Assembly (NCBI GenBank): GCA_947650285.1
Contig: CANTFL010000090.1
Coordinates: forward strand, 310,001 to 374,000
From: Hyaloperonospora brassicae
Taxonomy: Eukaryota > Oomycota > Peronosporomycetes > Peronosporales > Peronosporaceae
Length of the DNA: 64,000 nucleotides
Direction of reading: 5' to 3'
Below are positions 1-12,176 of this stretch, piece by piece; the first letter of the stretch is position 1, and each line of letters begins with the position of its first letter. Position numbers and translations under genes: made by a program. The notes beneath the pieces were generated by a model that worked only from the letters and a program-made list of their open reading frames with translations, was not told the DNA's origin and did not search any database.

Positions 1-2039
1 CTGTGATCCGGGTTCACACAACACACGCCAACACAAAACTTCGAGATCTATGCGCGGGTCGGGACGCCACGGCAGAAGAGCAAACCGGTAAAATACGATG
101 GAGAACGACGGCCGATATTCAATGGTGACGAAGAGTTAGCAAACTACAGCCTGAGTTGTCGTGCGCTAATGTCGTCGAACCGCTTGCTGACATGGATTTT
201 TGGGTTATTCTCAATGTTCTATGCATGTTGATACCAAATCTCGCACCCATTGAGAGTGAGACGTACGTGCTAATGCCGCAAACCAAGGCTGTGCGATACC
301 ACCTCTCTATAGAGGTGCGCGCGGCGGTCGTCGGCATTCTGTGCAAATCTGCCAAATGCAACCCGGTACGTCAACTTATCGCTCGAGATGGTCAACTGCT
401 GAACTCTATGTGCTGAGGGCGTCTCAATTTAGCTAGGGATGCAACGTCACAGACCGTGCCCAAACGGCGTCGTAGAATTATGTTTAAGAAGTCCCGTCAG
501 GCGCGCATCTTCAGCATCGGTCTCCTATCACAGAATACCGCGGGATTCTACAAGCATCCGGAACACTGCTCATATTGCTTTGGTTACGTCCGGTACAGAG
601 AATCGAGAGGAACCATTAATTTGGTTCTTCTTTTGAAAATGTGAGTCACTATCAGCTTAATATATACTATGAAAAAGCTTACCAACTCCTTTTGGGGCTT
701 TGTGCACAAGCGTGGGCCCTCGCTGTATTATGAGTCAGAGAACGCTCGAGGCGGAGTGTTATATTTAGTATACCCCTAATCATCGATCACGGAAATGGTT
801 CCGATGTCTGAGGCGCATTGGACGCCGCCCTTAATGGCTGTTAGTATCACTCTCTTTGGTGAAACAAATTTTGTAATCAACGTTGCGCACCAATTGTCAA
901 GACTGACAGGGAGTCGATGTTCGAGAGCCTTCTACTTATTCTTCAGGATAACGACGGGACCATGTTGAATGAACGGGAATTTGACTGACTTAAGACCCGC
1001 AAGTTAACCGTTTGTATCGCCACCCGGACGTCACTATTCTTTGGCTCTGTGACGGCTTCTCGGTCAAGCACAATTCAGCGATGTTCTTGATGGTGACAGG
1101 AAGATCTACGAAGAAGAAATAGCTGTACCATCCCCTTTCAGGCGGCGGCACATACTACTTTCGACACTCTGCCGAGCGGCGGTTCGACAAGTTCACGTCT
1201 GGACAGGCGTTATGCGATTTCTCGGCATGCTGATCAATTGCGAGGCGTTTATATGAGGAACCTGGTCCAGATGATGACCGCAATGGCATCTGTATCAGTA
1301 TCGACGTTCCAAGGAATGTGGATCGCGTCCGGAAGCCAAGTCGCGTGAAACCTGTTCCAGGTTGTGCTCATGCGGTCTCGCACTAAGCATTCATTGCAAC
1401 CATTGCGCAGGCGCAGCTAAGCTGACGAGACTGGATCTGTTCCGATGTCGGACTATATCACGATCCGGAGATATGCCGTCTTGTCGGTGACTGATAGATC
1501 AATCCTTGCAAGGTTTATTTATCGACTACCAAAAATTCTCATTAAGGTCTAAAAAGCTATCAGCAGCGTCTGGGTCGTATCTATGTACTTTGGATGCTGC
1601 TCTACTGGTGTCGCGGACGCCATGTACATTATCTTCGAGCGATCATACACTTTGTGACCAGCCGAGCACTCCCGACCTACTGGCGAGCCTTTGGCGTAAT
1701 ATGGCAGAGTTTTGACGCTAATGGCTACAAGCCAAGAAATAGCGCCTTCTCGTTCAGCTCACATACGCGCCTGGAGAGACGTATCGTCGTTTTGACGCGC
1801 GAGTATAGTCTAATTTTCAATAAAATAATGATATAGTGTATTTGGGCTAAAAAGCAACAACGAGCCCGAATCGGTCCCAGGAAATGGCTGAAAAATGTTT
1901 GACGGCTGGAAGAGTAATATAACATTACTTTGCCTTTCCCGAAGCCACCGTCACGTTCCTTTCCTAAGCCTCCTCTCCAGACCGAATTGATTAATATTCT
2001 GTGACGTCGGACATTTCTCCCGACGATGTAAGCGCAGCT
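1..2039. other. No gene seen; probable decayed repeat DNA
   Basis: No reading frame longer than about 90 codons and no recognisable domain on either strand. The tract lies directly 5' of the plus-strand LINE reverse transcriptase, so part of it may be that element's ORF1 and endonuclease after heavy mutation; I could not identify endonuclease motifs, so that is inference from position only. Confidence 0.4.
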
Positions 2040-3310
2040 TTGAAGAGGCTATAAACGAAATAAAAGCTGCTGGTTCCTATGAAATCAACAACACATTCTA
2101 CAAAACGTACGTCAACGCGCTTGCACCTATTCTTGTGGTTTTAAACACCAGATGACTCATATGCATTGTGTTCACGGCGTCGTACGATAAAACGAATGTT
2201 CAGTGTTTAAATCAACCTCTGTCCTCCTGACGGCGCTGTTGCATCTCTTATTGCCGGCTCAAGTTGGGCTTGGTTTAAAGCGGTCGATTCCTACAGCTCT
2301 TGCCAATATAGCGGCGGTAATCAAAGTTCCAAATATGTTAAGAGATCCATATCGATCAATTGTTTTACTATGATTTTGCAAAGGCGTACATAACGCTGCA
2401 ACGTCCATATCTACTTTTGGTGCTGATATGGCTTCACTTTTCACCCTACTTCGTTTCAGTCGTGGCAGCATTGCCCCTCGACACTTCGTGCCGTATTCTC
2501 GTAAATGTATATCACTACCGTTGACGTCACGTGGACGTGTAATACGAAAAGGGTGTCCGCTTGCTTCACCCCCTTTTTATAATCGCCCTTGACAGTGTCC
2601 ATCGGTTACTATAAGAGGAAAATGACTATAAGAGAAGGTGTCTATCACAACAAAAAGAAAACGGGTGACTATTAAGTTCAAATTTCGGGCTCTTCCGATG
2701 ATGCTGCTGTCTAACTTCGCGATCGGTCTGCAATCATGCCAGTTATCACCATTCTCGATGATTTCGCCATAGTGTCAGGTATCCGGACAAATCTAGCTGA
2801 ATCAATGTTCATTGAGATGGACCCGCGCGGATCGGCACAACCTGTAAGCGCCTGTTGTCTCACTATACAGGTCCCCGCCGACTTTTGCAGATGTCTTAAT
2901 GTTCTGGCAAGACAATATGATGCAGCGGCCAATGATTGGAAAAAGTGCATACGGCCTCACTGGAGATGACTTGTATCAGCACGAGAGAAGGCTCACACGG
3001 TGGAATAATGCGACTATCTTGCCAGTAGTATCGCTGTTCATGACAGCACTTATTAGCACGGTAGTGATGGCCTCGTCTCGCGGTGATTACCCAGCTGCAC
3101 AGCTTAATTATTGACTTCGTATGGGGCTTCCTTGATGGAAAGCAGTTTCGTCCCTGACTCCCTTCCGATATATTAAACTTACCAATCGAGATGGGTAAAC
3201 TAGATGTGTCTTGTATCCAGAATAAATTGATGACAATGCCTTCACCAGCAGATGGAAAACGGGCAGATACTATTTCTTAGAAAGACTTACCTATCGGTGA
3301 TTACTTATGG
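2040..3310 (+). mobile_element. Decayed L1-type LINE, reverse-transcriptase region
   Basis: Several reverse-transcriptase blocks appear in the correct order but in different frames, separated by stops and frameshifts. They are a palm-entry block reading NNTFYKTYVNALAPIL (about 2080-2130), the first catalytic-Asp block DFAKAYITLQRPYLL (about 2372-2416), the template-binding block RKGCPLASP (about 2543-2570), the thumb-side block VSGIRTNLAES (about 2772-2805) and a C-terminal block NLPIEMGKLDV (about 3177-3207). These match the order in oomycete L1-like non-LTR elements, which copy RNA into DNA at a nicked target. The element cannot make a functional protein. I did not find its ends, a poly(A) tail or target-site duplications. 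Confidence 0.72.
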
Positions 3311-5200
3311 GGTCGAAAATGTCTAGTCCGGCTTACATCACGCCTTGTTAAACTAAAGACAAGTATCCTAGATATCGAGCGAATATTTGAATAATTGGGT
3401 CCAAAATTGTTAAACCTGATGCATCTCGTCCTGCTTACCAAGGTGAGGTCATGAAAGTCTTTAGATAAGCCTTCTCGTTTACACCGAGAGCTTCAGTCGC
3501 CTGTAATGACGACGTCGTGTCGAAATTAAATTTCGGAGGGTACATATTGACAGACTGCGCGCGTGGATGCCTGCTGAAGTAGCGGCATCGGGGCGATCTG
3601 ATTACCGGTTGCTTTTTTACGCCACGCTCAAGCATATAAGGGCTGCAAGATCGACGAGGTACGGCATATAAATTGAACGGAGCTGGCTTTACCATGGGTT
3701 CGAATTCACTTGGCAAGACAATTTATTGGACGACCCCTTAGAGTGGCATTGTCTTGTTCTCTCCCACGGGTGACATTGCGACCTAGTTATTGGGTAAGCA
3801 AAACGGATTTTGAATCCTTCTGCCTCTCCCTTCTTTACGATTTCTCGTCTTTGGTAAATCGGTGGCTCGAAAGTGGGTCTTATAATTGCGTAATAAACGA
3901 AAATCCCACAATCGCATGACTGGATTCTCACTAGTGAAGGTTCATCGCTCCAGATTTTCGATACAAGCATGAAAATTGAGGCGCAATTAGTCTCGTCGAT
4001 GGCGGCATGCGACATAGCGGCTTCAGCTGCCAGTGTGAATCCTTTTACCATTGCGCCCATGCAATGCTAACGCGCGTTGTCCACCTGTGGGCCGGACGTC
4101 GAATATGGCTGTCACGACGAAGGAAACATAACATATTGTTTCCCGGTGGATCTATATTAAAATAACTAAACTTCTTGATAAACGGGTTGCAAAGACGAAC
4201 TTTCACGTAATGTCAAATGGCATATTATTGAACATCAAGTATCGATATTCGGCAAAGTCGTGTGTCTTTTCCGACCAACGCTCAGACGCTATATCGTCTG
4301 GTAAAAGCAACAGTTCCCGCTCTGGAATTGAATAAAGCAAGATCTGTCGTGGTCCATTTCTAAGTGTTCAGACGCTGGACCAGTCCTAGCAAACTATTTC
4401 TTTTGGACATGCCCTAGCGCGCGTCGGTACTTAAACTTTCTGCTATATCGGTGGGGTTGGATGGGTTCTTTCCAGGAGGCTGACTTGCATGTTTGGGAAT
4501 TTGTTCTTGGCCTCCTGGAGATTCCACAAACCGTCTGGGATGTTATAACTCAATATATGCACCCAGGCACACATTTATCGAAAGCTCAAGCTTTATTGGT
4601 ATAGGCAACAATAGAGATGCGGCGTATTATCTTATCATCGACAATTTATGCCATTTGGATTGAGCGCCTCCGCCGCATGGAAGACTCGTCTCTATCACAG
4701 GAATTGCACGCAGCCAGTATTGAGACAATCTTTCGCCGGTCGGTTCGAAGATTTCGTGGATCAATCCAACCGCCACACATGGGGTAAGACGGGATCCTGT
4801 TTGCGCAGGTACGGTCGGCCTTGCATGATAATCGGGCTGCTACCACGAACCTCCCTTGTTTCAAATGAGGCCTATCGAACGGTGTACCGAAGTGCTATAA
4901 CTCCTCTTTTTCGATGGCGGTCCCGAGAAAACCCAAGTCTAGGCGGAGCTGGATATGTTATTGTCCGGTTCCACTTTCCGAGGCACGTCGCATGCGTTAG
5001 GTGAACTACTCATTCTTTTGCCTGCCAATCTACACAGAATGAAGGTACTCGTAATTATGGTCTTTCTACCTTTTGTCTACAACTTGCATCATTTGTTGAC
5101 GGTTATCCCGTCTCTTCCACCTCAAGTAGCTGAAAAAACAAAAAACCTCCACATGATAAATTGGTTAGTGGCTTCCTTGTGAGTTCATCGTATTCCACAT
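3311..5200. other. No gene recognised
   Basis: Only short frames (up to about 120 codons on minus near 3.7-4.06 kb) with no motif I know. The tract lies between the LINE fragment and the 3' side of the Gypsy element and may contain the Gypsy 3' LTR; no LTR pair could be matched by eye. Confidence 0.4.
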
Positions 5201-5206
5201 AATTGC

Positions 5207-5952
5207 CTAAGAACTTCCGCTGGATTTTGTCAGTGGTTGTCGAACTTGACGTGTAACCATCGAGTATAGCCCCGACCTCGTATCGACAGCTAGACTAGTC
5301 GAGAAATCAGCTATCTTCCGGTAGTAGGTCCTCGCCAAAGTCGAGTTGACCCATCTCCCCAGTCCATCATCCAACTTCGTTGTTGTACGTGCCCCTTGTC
5401 CTGTCGCCTTAATCAAGCGCGATAAGTGGACCGCTGGGTAATTCGATATCAGCTTCTATCTGGCAACTCCATTTCAAACACTAGCTCTTCAATCTGCTTC
5501 TTGACATGAAAAGGAATATGTCACCTGTCTGTTAGATTCATTTACAGTTCAGGCTTGACTTTTTTTATGACTAGCCACACTTAGTCTTTTTCATCAATCG
5601 CGGAAACTAAACGTCCTTATTTTCGTTGTGTTTTGAACTCTGTTGTAGATCGTTTGAGTAGCTTGATCTCATGACGCCTCACTATCTTGCTCGGTATATT
5701 GTCCGGTGTTCTAGACTCTGTTCGTTACTTAGATTGACTTGGTATATCGCTATATCCACGCACTCTTTATGCTTTATCTCTCACTTCGTACTCCTTTGCT
5801 AGTTGTAGTGCTACTTCTTGCTGCCTGTTTGAATCGAGACGCCACATAACTGGATTAGTCGAATTCATTATTCTGTTGTCCTTTGTTCTGTCGACTCGCA
5901 TTGACTCTGTCATTTTCATCAATGTTGAGTGGGCATTCCACGCATGTACCAT
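5207..5952 (-). pseudogene. Gypsy integrase, C-terminal part (broken)
   Basis: The upstream piece (5767-5952) contains NAHSTL followed by a Gln/Arg-rich helix with QQEVALQLAKEYEVRDKA, as found after the integrase catalytic core where the chain changes to the C-terminal domain. The downstream piece (5207-5416) contains KLDDGLGRW and an FSTSLAVDT stretch that resembles the post-core beta domain around the usual HGPF region. The two pieces are in different frames. No chromodomain was recognised. Integrase would join the element's DNA to the host chromosome; this copy cannot. Confidence 0.55.
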
Positions 5953-6327
5953 ATATAACGACGTCTCTTTGCTCGAATAGTCTCTTATGTTGTTTTTACA
6001 TGAATTGATCTATCTGCAATGTCGTTCCACATACAATCGCACCGTCGGTTTCATTGTTTTCGCACTCCGCTCTTGATGCCCGCTTGCTGGTGGAAGATCA
6101 ATGAGAGCGGCTCTTGACTTAGCCTGCATCACCTCAGCAAACGTTGGAAGCCTCGATCATGAAACTGGTATCTCTGTCGTGAAAAATGAGACTGGGAGCA
6201 CCGTGGTGACGGGATATCTTATCTTCAAACGCTTTCGCTACCTCTATATCCGACGTATCATTCATGGTTTTTGCTATCACAAATCCCGTAAAATGATCCT
6301 GGAACAGTAACAGCGCCTATTTCCTCG

Positions 6328-6693
6328 TCAGGGCTTCGGGAGAGGTATGACGAAGTCCATTAACACCATTTGTATTGGTCGTTCGGAGACCACATTTCCC
6401 GGTGAATACCCCTTGAGTGCTGGATTGCTTTTGCGTGTGCTGCAAACATCACACGCCTGTATGTGTCTTACGACATCTGCATATAACCTGGTCTTGTAGT
6501 AATCTATCTTGACAATGTGGTAGATCATCACAATTTGTAAATGACCGCCTTCTATCGAATCATGACATTTTAACAGGATCTCGTCCACTGGTGTTGTTGG
6601 AATTACATGTCGCGATTTGATGTCGTCTATCTGCGTCTCCCTTAATCCTCGGAGCCGTCCCACGTAGCACAGCTGCCCGTTTTGACTAAACAC
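6328..6693 (-). pseudogene. Gypsy integrase, H2C2 zinc-binding domain and start of the core
   Basis: A 121-codon open stretch carries the H2C2 zinc-binding signature of retroviral-type integrases. The His pair is in a CHDSIEGGHL-like context, and the Cys pair in ACDVCSTRK about 38 residues later. It is followed by the entry to the catalytic core with MDFVIPLPKP, whose Asp corresponds to the first acidic residue of the D,D-35-E triad. The frame ends there, so the core is cut. This is one of the best preserved parts of the element. Confidence 0.8.
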
Positions 6694-7610
6694 GAATCGA
6701 TTAGTGATCTTCTCAGCTAAGGTAGATTAATGATAAGTCATCTGTCTCATTCTCCTCACAAATACACCTTGAGATCTGCCCAATTCGCCTCTTCCTGTTG
6801 TGCAGTCGATGTACACTCTCTCCGTCAATTTAACGGCTGTTGGTTCGATGTCCTCCGCATTTGATGTCGCCTGAATCTAGGGATACGATCAAGTCACTGT
6901 GTGTCGAACACGCTTCTCATATTCTTGACTTTTACACCACTGTTCACTCCTCGCAGCCGGTTGTCCATTACTCATCTGGTCGGCGAATAGCACACGTCAG
7001 TTTGTTCTCCGTGGAATCACTGACGCCGCTGGCATCTCTTCGCTGTCCTCATCCAGTTTGCTGTCTTCAACAGATTTATCCCGTCCCCATTTTAACTTCC
7101 TTGGATCCTCATTGCGTTCCTCATTTAAGCGTAATTTTTTAAGTATTAGCGTCCAGTGCTTCTCTGGCCAAAACGTCGGACGCCGTATTGTAATAGTGAA
7201 TAATGTGCAAGTATCGTACGGATATAGTCTCTTCGCTTACTCTTTATGACGTGCCAGTTCAATTGCTGCGCGCTGTGTATCACGCGATCACTCCCATGGC
7301 TTTCTGGATCGGTAGCCTCTATTCTCTTACTGTGATCAAATTTGAAAGTTAATTATCAAATTTTGCGTTAGTGCCTCAATTTATGCCGGCATATTCATAA
7401 AAATTACTGTGGTCGGTGAAAGGTAGTCGCTCGCATCCATTACGACCGATGAATCGTGAAGTCTCCACATTATCGACGCACAACTCCCAAATCCGCCATG
7501 CTATGCCGTCTTTGATAAGCCGTCGAAAGACATGACGAGACCGCAGAATTCTAAATAGACTCGTGCATATAAAAATTCAGGATAAAGGCGGACTACCATC
7601 CCATGAGTGG

Positions 7611-7796
7611 TCATGAAGCAATGCGCGCTATCGATTCTTCGACTCGGGTTGTCGTAGTGATGGACTCTTGGGGTAGCTGATGAATATCAACATCGCGCCC
7701 GCCGGCTCTTTCGAATTTCAAATAGTAGGGTGTCGAATTTACGGCAAAGCTGACTGCACGAACATTTAGCGATATGGACGTATATACCCACTCCAA
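7611..7796 (-). pseudogene. Gypsy RNase H, C-terminal remnant
   Basis: A 61-codon stretch containing LNVRAVSFAVN then YYLKFERAGGRDVDIHQLP resembles the end of the Gypsy RNase H domain, which usually reads as R..RW...L..Y.F.I.Y..G..N..AD.LSR. It lies about 0.4 kb 3' of the RT thumb and 0.9 kb 5' of the integrase zinc finger, which is the expected place. The rest of RNase H (about 7.8-8.15 kb) is too degraded to follow. Confidence 0.5.
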
Positions 7797-8159
7797 TGCT
7801 AAGTACCTCGTGTAGACGTGTATTATTTCTCTGACAAATACGTACGTGAGACCTTGATCAGTTGCAAAATTGCGAGTACCTCGCGTTCAGCCGGGTGGTT
7901 ATTCTTCTCATTATCCTTCAACACTTGGCCGCAAAATCGCACTGAATGCAGTTTATGTTCGTGAAATTGCATTTAGGTGCTTCTTATTGCTCAATCGTTC
8001 GCAAAGATCATCACGTAAGCTAATAACCCCTGATCAAAAATTGAGAGTGAATGAGCGCTTTGACAATTTTTCAAGCAGCTCAAACGAGTTGCAAGCTGTC
8101 ACTGGTTGTGTTGACCCCAGCAAATATTTTTCTTTCAGTTGGTAGACAACGGCCCCATA

Positions 8160-9237
8160 GATAGCTATGTTCTAAAAAAATCGGCTATAGTACTTGAGAG
8201 CTCCTAAGAATACCTGCATTCATTTCTTCGAATCAGGAAAAGAAATCTTAGCAATAGCTGACAACTTCTCTAGATCAGGTGCGATCCCCTGCGCGTTCAC
8301 TTTGTGAGAGAAGAAGCCAACTCGTGGTTAAACAAATATGCTCTAAGCAAAACTCACGCTTATTTGACACTCAGTGAATCGTTCTAACAATTAATCGAGT
8401 AATTCAAACAGTCATCGAAACTCCGCCCACCAAAACAAACATCATCGACAAACGATCGACGCTTGAACACCGATGCAAGTTTCGATTCGTTGGCTCACGT
8501 GTAATGAAAATGTTATTCTCACAATCGTTGACCATTCGTTGTACTGCGTCAGGGTCCGTGTTGATGTGTAATCCGCTTAAACCTTAGTGACGATGTGTGG
8601 GGCTTGTAAATGCGGTAGCCATCATAATGATACCATCGACTATCTGCTCTGTGTTCCTTTATACACATTTAACACCTTCTCTGAAAACTAATTCCACCCT
8701 CCTCTAGGTTAAAAGTAACCCCACAAAGCATTAACAATTATTTACTGATCGATCATCGAGTCTACCTTCAGTCGAAATGGCATCTGTAACCATTCAAATT
8801 GCCCCAAAGAGTACACAAATCCGAAATGTGTCGTGCACTTCGTCATCATAATTGCATAAAACTCACTAGCGGCTTCCAGAGAGTAATACAATTGATAGAC
8901 TTCGATTTTAGAAAGCGAATCGTCCACCAAAGTCATCTCGTACTCCATTCTTACCATCACAGCGTTGACCGTCTTGAAGTTAATACACAAACATATGCCC
9001 ACGTCATTTTTTCTTCGAAAAAACCACATCCGATGAGGCCCATGGACTTCGAGAGAGAATAAAGAGGCCTGCCGTCAGCATTACCTTCAGTAATTTGTAC
9101 ATCTGTGTCAGGTGTCGGTGTGGTACACGCCGATCCCGTTGTTGAATAGGATCGTTATCGCATACATCGATGTCGCAAACTACTCCGTACGCTGAAGGTA
9201 GTAGCGCATTATCACTTAAAAGCAAAAATCTGCTCAC
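8160..9237 (-). pseudogene. Gypsy reverse transcriptase (broken)
   Basis: Blocks in order on the minus strand are as follows. SRSPWASSDVV with KKK (9004-9150) is the usual entry to Gypsy RT. CLCINFKTVNAVMV (about 8960-9000) matches the R.CVDYR.LN block. A block with HFGFVYSLGQFEWLQMPF (about 8770-8830) matches TAF..G.FEW..MPFGL. FVDDVCFGG (about 8425-8455) is the catalytic YVDD-type box. The thumb block FFSHKVNAQGIAPDLEKL, then LGALKYYSRFF, lies at about 8160-8330. At least two frameshifts and several stops separate them. Confidence 0.85.
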
Positions 9238-10181
9238 GTTTCTTCATTGGAGAAATCATCTTGGCTTTCTGTTTTCCATCATGAGCCGATAATACAACAT
9301 TTCCTCCGCCGTAGTCCAACTTTTTGATATCAACCCACTGAGTTCCGGTAGAAAGGCAAACTCGCGGGCGTAATCAACCTTGGTGTCTTTGCTGGGCTTA
9401 TGCTCAAACGTGGGTCGTTTCAACGGCGCATTCGATGACTACTCATCCAGTCGGCCCACGTTCGACTCTTCCAGAACGCACAAAAACCGTTTGTCGAGTT
9501 CTTTATCGGAGCTGCGATCTTTTCTACGTGACGACTTATATGATTCTCATGACTCACCAACTCGACTTCGTCTTGTATTTTGCTCTCCCGACTTATCATC
9601 TGACCGGTGGAGTGACTACTTGATCAATATCGATTCCTCGTTTACTCACTGCACGTTATCGTGACCGCAACCGAGTTACCCGATGTCTTGCTGATGCCTC
9701 TGTCGTCATTTTCGAGAGGCGTGGCAGGTTTCGGATGGTGACCAGCAAGCCGACTAATTACACCTATTTGGTTCACTCCTCGTCAGCTCGTTGGGAACAC
9801 TTTAAGCTTGTCGTCTTCCCACACTTTCTTCTTTCTTTAAGGCACTCTCGCCCGTGTTTATCAAACATTGTGTACCCATGGTCGCTCTAACTCGACGAAG
9901 GATGACACGCGGTAGATTGCAAATAAGTCGTTACACAGCCGGTAGTTGTCGGAAGAATCACTTCGCATACAAAGTTTTCTTTTTCTGCAACAAATCACTG
10001 TCCATGACACGTTCGTACGCTAGCACTTGCCAATACCTATATTTCGACGAATTCGCACGTACATATCCTTCATCTCGTGGTACCATGCCGCGTGGCATAC
10101 ACTCGGGAAATGTGCCGGACATGTCGCTACCCGTGGTGCAAGATTGGTCAGTCTGACTGTCGTCGCTTTTCCTCTCCTGTC

Positions 10182-10523
10182 TTATATAACTGTCGGTAGT
10201 AGTGTGGGTAATCGACAAACCCATAGTTTGTACGTGGATCCAGTTGGTTGTTGACGCTGCAGCTGTAACACCTTAGACCCTCGTTGATCGACTCTCATAG
10301 TATCTCTGGGTCCCTCAATGATCTCTCTTCCCCACTCCTTTTCGGCGACCTCTTTCGCAGCCTTAAGCAGTGGTAAAACCAATATATTGGGTGACTTCGC
10401 CGTTGAATTGAGAAAAATTAGACAGACCCCGGCTGGGATCATGAAGCCTGTTCCGAGGATTAGGTCCACCTTGCGTGATGTGACTTGATTCATATTTTTC
10501 ATTCGTAGACCACCTTCACCCAA
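10182..10523 (-). pseudogene. Gypsy protease, C-terminal part and PR-RT linker
   Basis: A 113-codon frame just 3' of the protease active-site fragment contains VDLILGTGFMIPAGV. This resembles the I-L-G-x-D/G-F motif that closes the retropepsin fold in Gypsy polyproteins and is followed by an amphipathic linker before RT. It is in a different frame from the DTGA fragment, so at least one frameshift lies between 10.52 and 10.53 kb. Confidence 0.6.
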
Positions 10524-10532
10524 AAGTTATCT

Positions 10533-11000
10533 TCACTGTAACCCCATGATGTCGTTTCTACCTTTGATTTCCCTTTTTTGTACGTAAATCAGCTTGTCCG
10601 TAATCATTCGACTATTTAGCTTAAGCTTTCGGGCGAACGACTTACTGATAGCCGAGATGTTAGCTCCAGTGTCAAGTAAAATCTTACTCCTTTCATCACT
10701 CACTGATCCCTTTACAAATGCTTTTATTTTCACTATCCGGTCAAAGATCCTGGACGACCCCCATCCTAGTCTCTCCCCTTGTAACAGCTTCAGTGTCTTC
10801 TCCAATTCCATCTGTCGCCTAGAGTTAGGTGATGCGTCTATCGGAGCTATCGCTCTCTCTCTCTCCATCAACATTTCCGTCGGTAGTGGACAACTCCGGT
10901 TGATCCTCATTCTATTTCTCTTTCCATACACTTCATCGCCTAGACTTCTTGTGTCTTCGACCAATGCGAACACGTGGTTCGAGTCGACTGCTGGTTCCAC
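10533..11000 (-). pseudogene. Gypsy gag/aspartic protease fragment with DTGA active site
   Basis: A 155-codon open frame. Its C-terminal half contains KILLDTGANISAISKSFA, the retropepsin active-site loop (D-T-G-A) followed by the usual I-S/I pattern. Retropepsin works as a homodimer and cuts the Gag-Pol precursor. The N-terminal half is charged and unrecognised and probably belongs to the gag-protease linker. The frame is open, but flanking parts are broken, so it is a relic. Confidence 0.75.
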
Positions 11001-11471
11001 TGACTAAGGCAGCCATAGTAGTTAGACCCAGTCAAAATCGTCAAGCCCCCTAGTTTAAATGGTCTGGCGAATATATGATGAGATTCTTCAGGCATAGTTG
11101 TTCGATCAATTGATGACTTGACTAACTTGGTAAGTCTTTTTCGAACTCCGCAAACAACCAACACCGGCCTGATTCATGGACTTTCTTTCATAACTTGCAA
11201 CGGATTCTGCAAAAATGAGCGTCATAGCCTGCTGAACCACACGCACCACACGAATTTCGTGTTCAGCGTTTTCTCAAGTGTCGTTGTCGATGACGCTGGT
11301 CTACTTGGTCACGTTGATCAAATCGCTCACAATGATTAGCTGGCACAACCGCCCGACTCATAAAGCTGAAACCGGATCGAACTGGCTTGCCACGTTATGC
11401 AGGTAACGTCATTATGATCAATCCAATGCCTACTTCTATAAAATGTGTGTCAGGGTCGGATTCGTCGTTAA

Positions 11472-11852
11472 TTAAGTATTCGTAGTCGCGCTCTTCATTT
11501 GCACATTGTGATGGTTGGCGTTTTGTCCAAGTCTCACTTCTTCATCAGCTGGCCGTAAATCGTCCGTAGTCGCCGTTGAGAGGGTAATACGGTGGCAATT
11601 ATTATACTCGTATCGCCCTGTCCGTCCTTTGCGACGAGATTGTCTGTCCCTGATGACTATTTGGTGATCTCTAATTCGTTCCCAGTATTCGAATTGATGA
11701 TCATCACCACTTTTCTGGTGACCGAATGGGTGATGATCGATTCTGTTGTCATGAACGCTCTCTGACTGAAGAGTCCTGTCATTTCGACCGTCTCTGTGGC
11801 GCGTTATTCGGGAGTCATATGGGTGAGTATCGGACAGCCGACTGCTGCTCAT
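11472..11852 (-). pseudogene. Gypsy gag, charged C-terminal region
   Basis: A 126-codon frame rich in Asp, Arg, His and Gln without a hydrophobic core. It lies immediately 3' of the capsid-like gag helices and 5' of the protease. A basic, low-complexity segment is usual between capsid and protease in Gypsy gag. No CCHC zinc knuckle is visible. Assignment rests on position and composition only. Confidence 0.4.
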
Positions 11853-11888
11853 TCGATCTCGCTGCTTCCTCCGCTTTTTGCCTTGAAG

Positions 11889-12176
11889 TCAATGACTTAT
11901 GATCTGCTCTCTTCGATGTATATCATGTAGCCGTTGCAGGGAGATGAAATTTATCAATTTATCGTCTACACAAATAAGCAAGAAGTGCTCTACATGATCT
12001 CTAGACTCAGCTCCGCCATTCTCGTATTGATCCTGAGCTGCTCGCGCATATCCATTCTGGCGAAGGAGGAAGTCGCACACATGTTCTGATTCTTGACGTT
12101 TCGCCGAGTAATATCTGGACATTACCGACTGATCGTACTGTGAACGGTTGTACTCCAAAAACCCCTTGCTGAGCAA
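11889..12176 (-). pseudogene. Gypsy gag capsid-like fragment
   Basis: A 95-codon frame with YNRSQYDQSVMSRYYSAKR then ESEHVCDFLLRQNGYARAA and DHVEHFLLICVDDKL. This is the helical Retrotrans_gag-type pattern (short Leu-rich helices, R-x-N-G-Y-A-R, D-H-V-x-x-F-L) typical of oomycete Gypsy capsids. It is the 5'-most recognisable part of the element. The N-terminal half of gag (about 12.2-13.3 kb) is too mutated to follow. Confidence 0.65.

Larger units (their letters stand above)
5207..12176 (-). mobile_element. Decayed Ty3/Gypsy LTR retrotransposon (gag-PR-RT-RH-IN)
   Basis: Read on the minus strand, the domains follow Ty3/Gypsy order from high to low coordinate: gag, aspartic protease, reverse transcriptase, RNase H, integrase zinc-binding domain, then integrase C-terminal part. 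In Ty1/copia elements integrase precedes RT, so the order alone sets the superfamily. Every domain is broken by stops and frameshifts, so the copy is old and not autonomous. I could not find a convincing LTR pair or primer-binding site. The 5' LTR, if present, should lie in about 13.3-14.2 kb and the 3' LTR below 5.2 kb. The limits given are those of recognisable coding sequence only. Confidence 0.85.
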
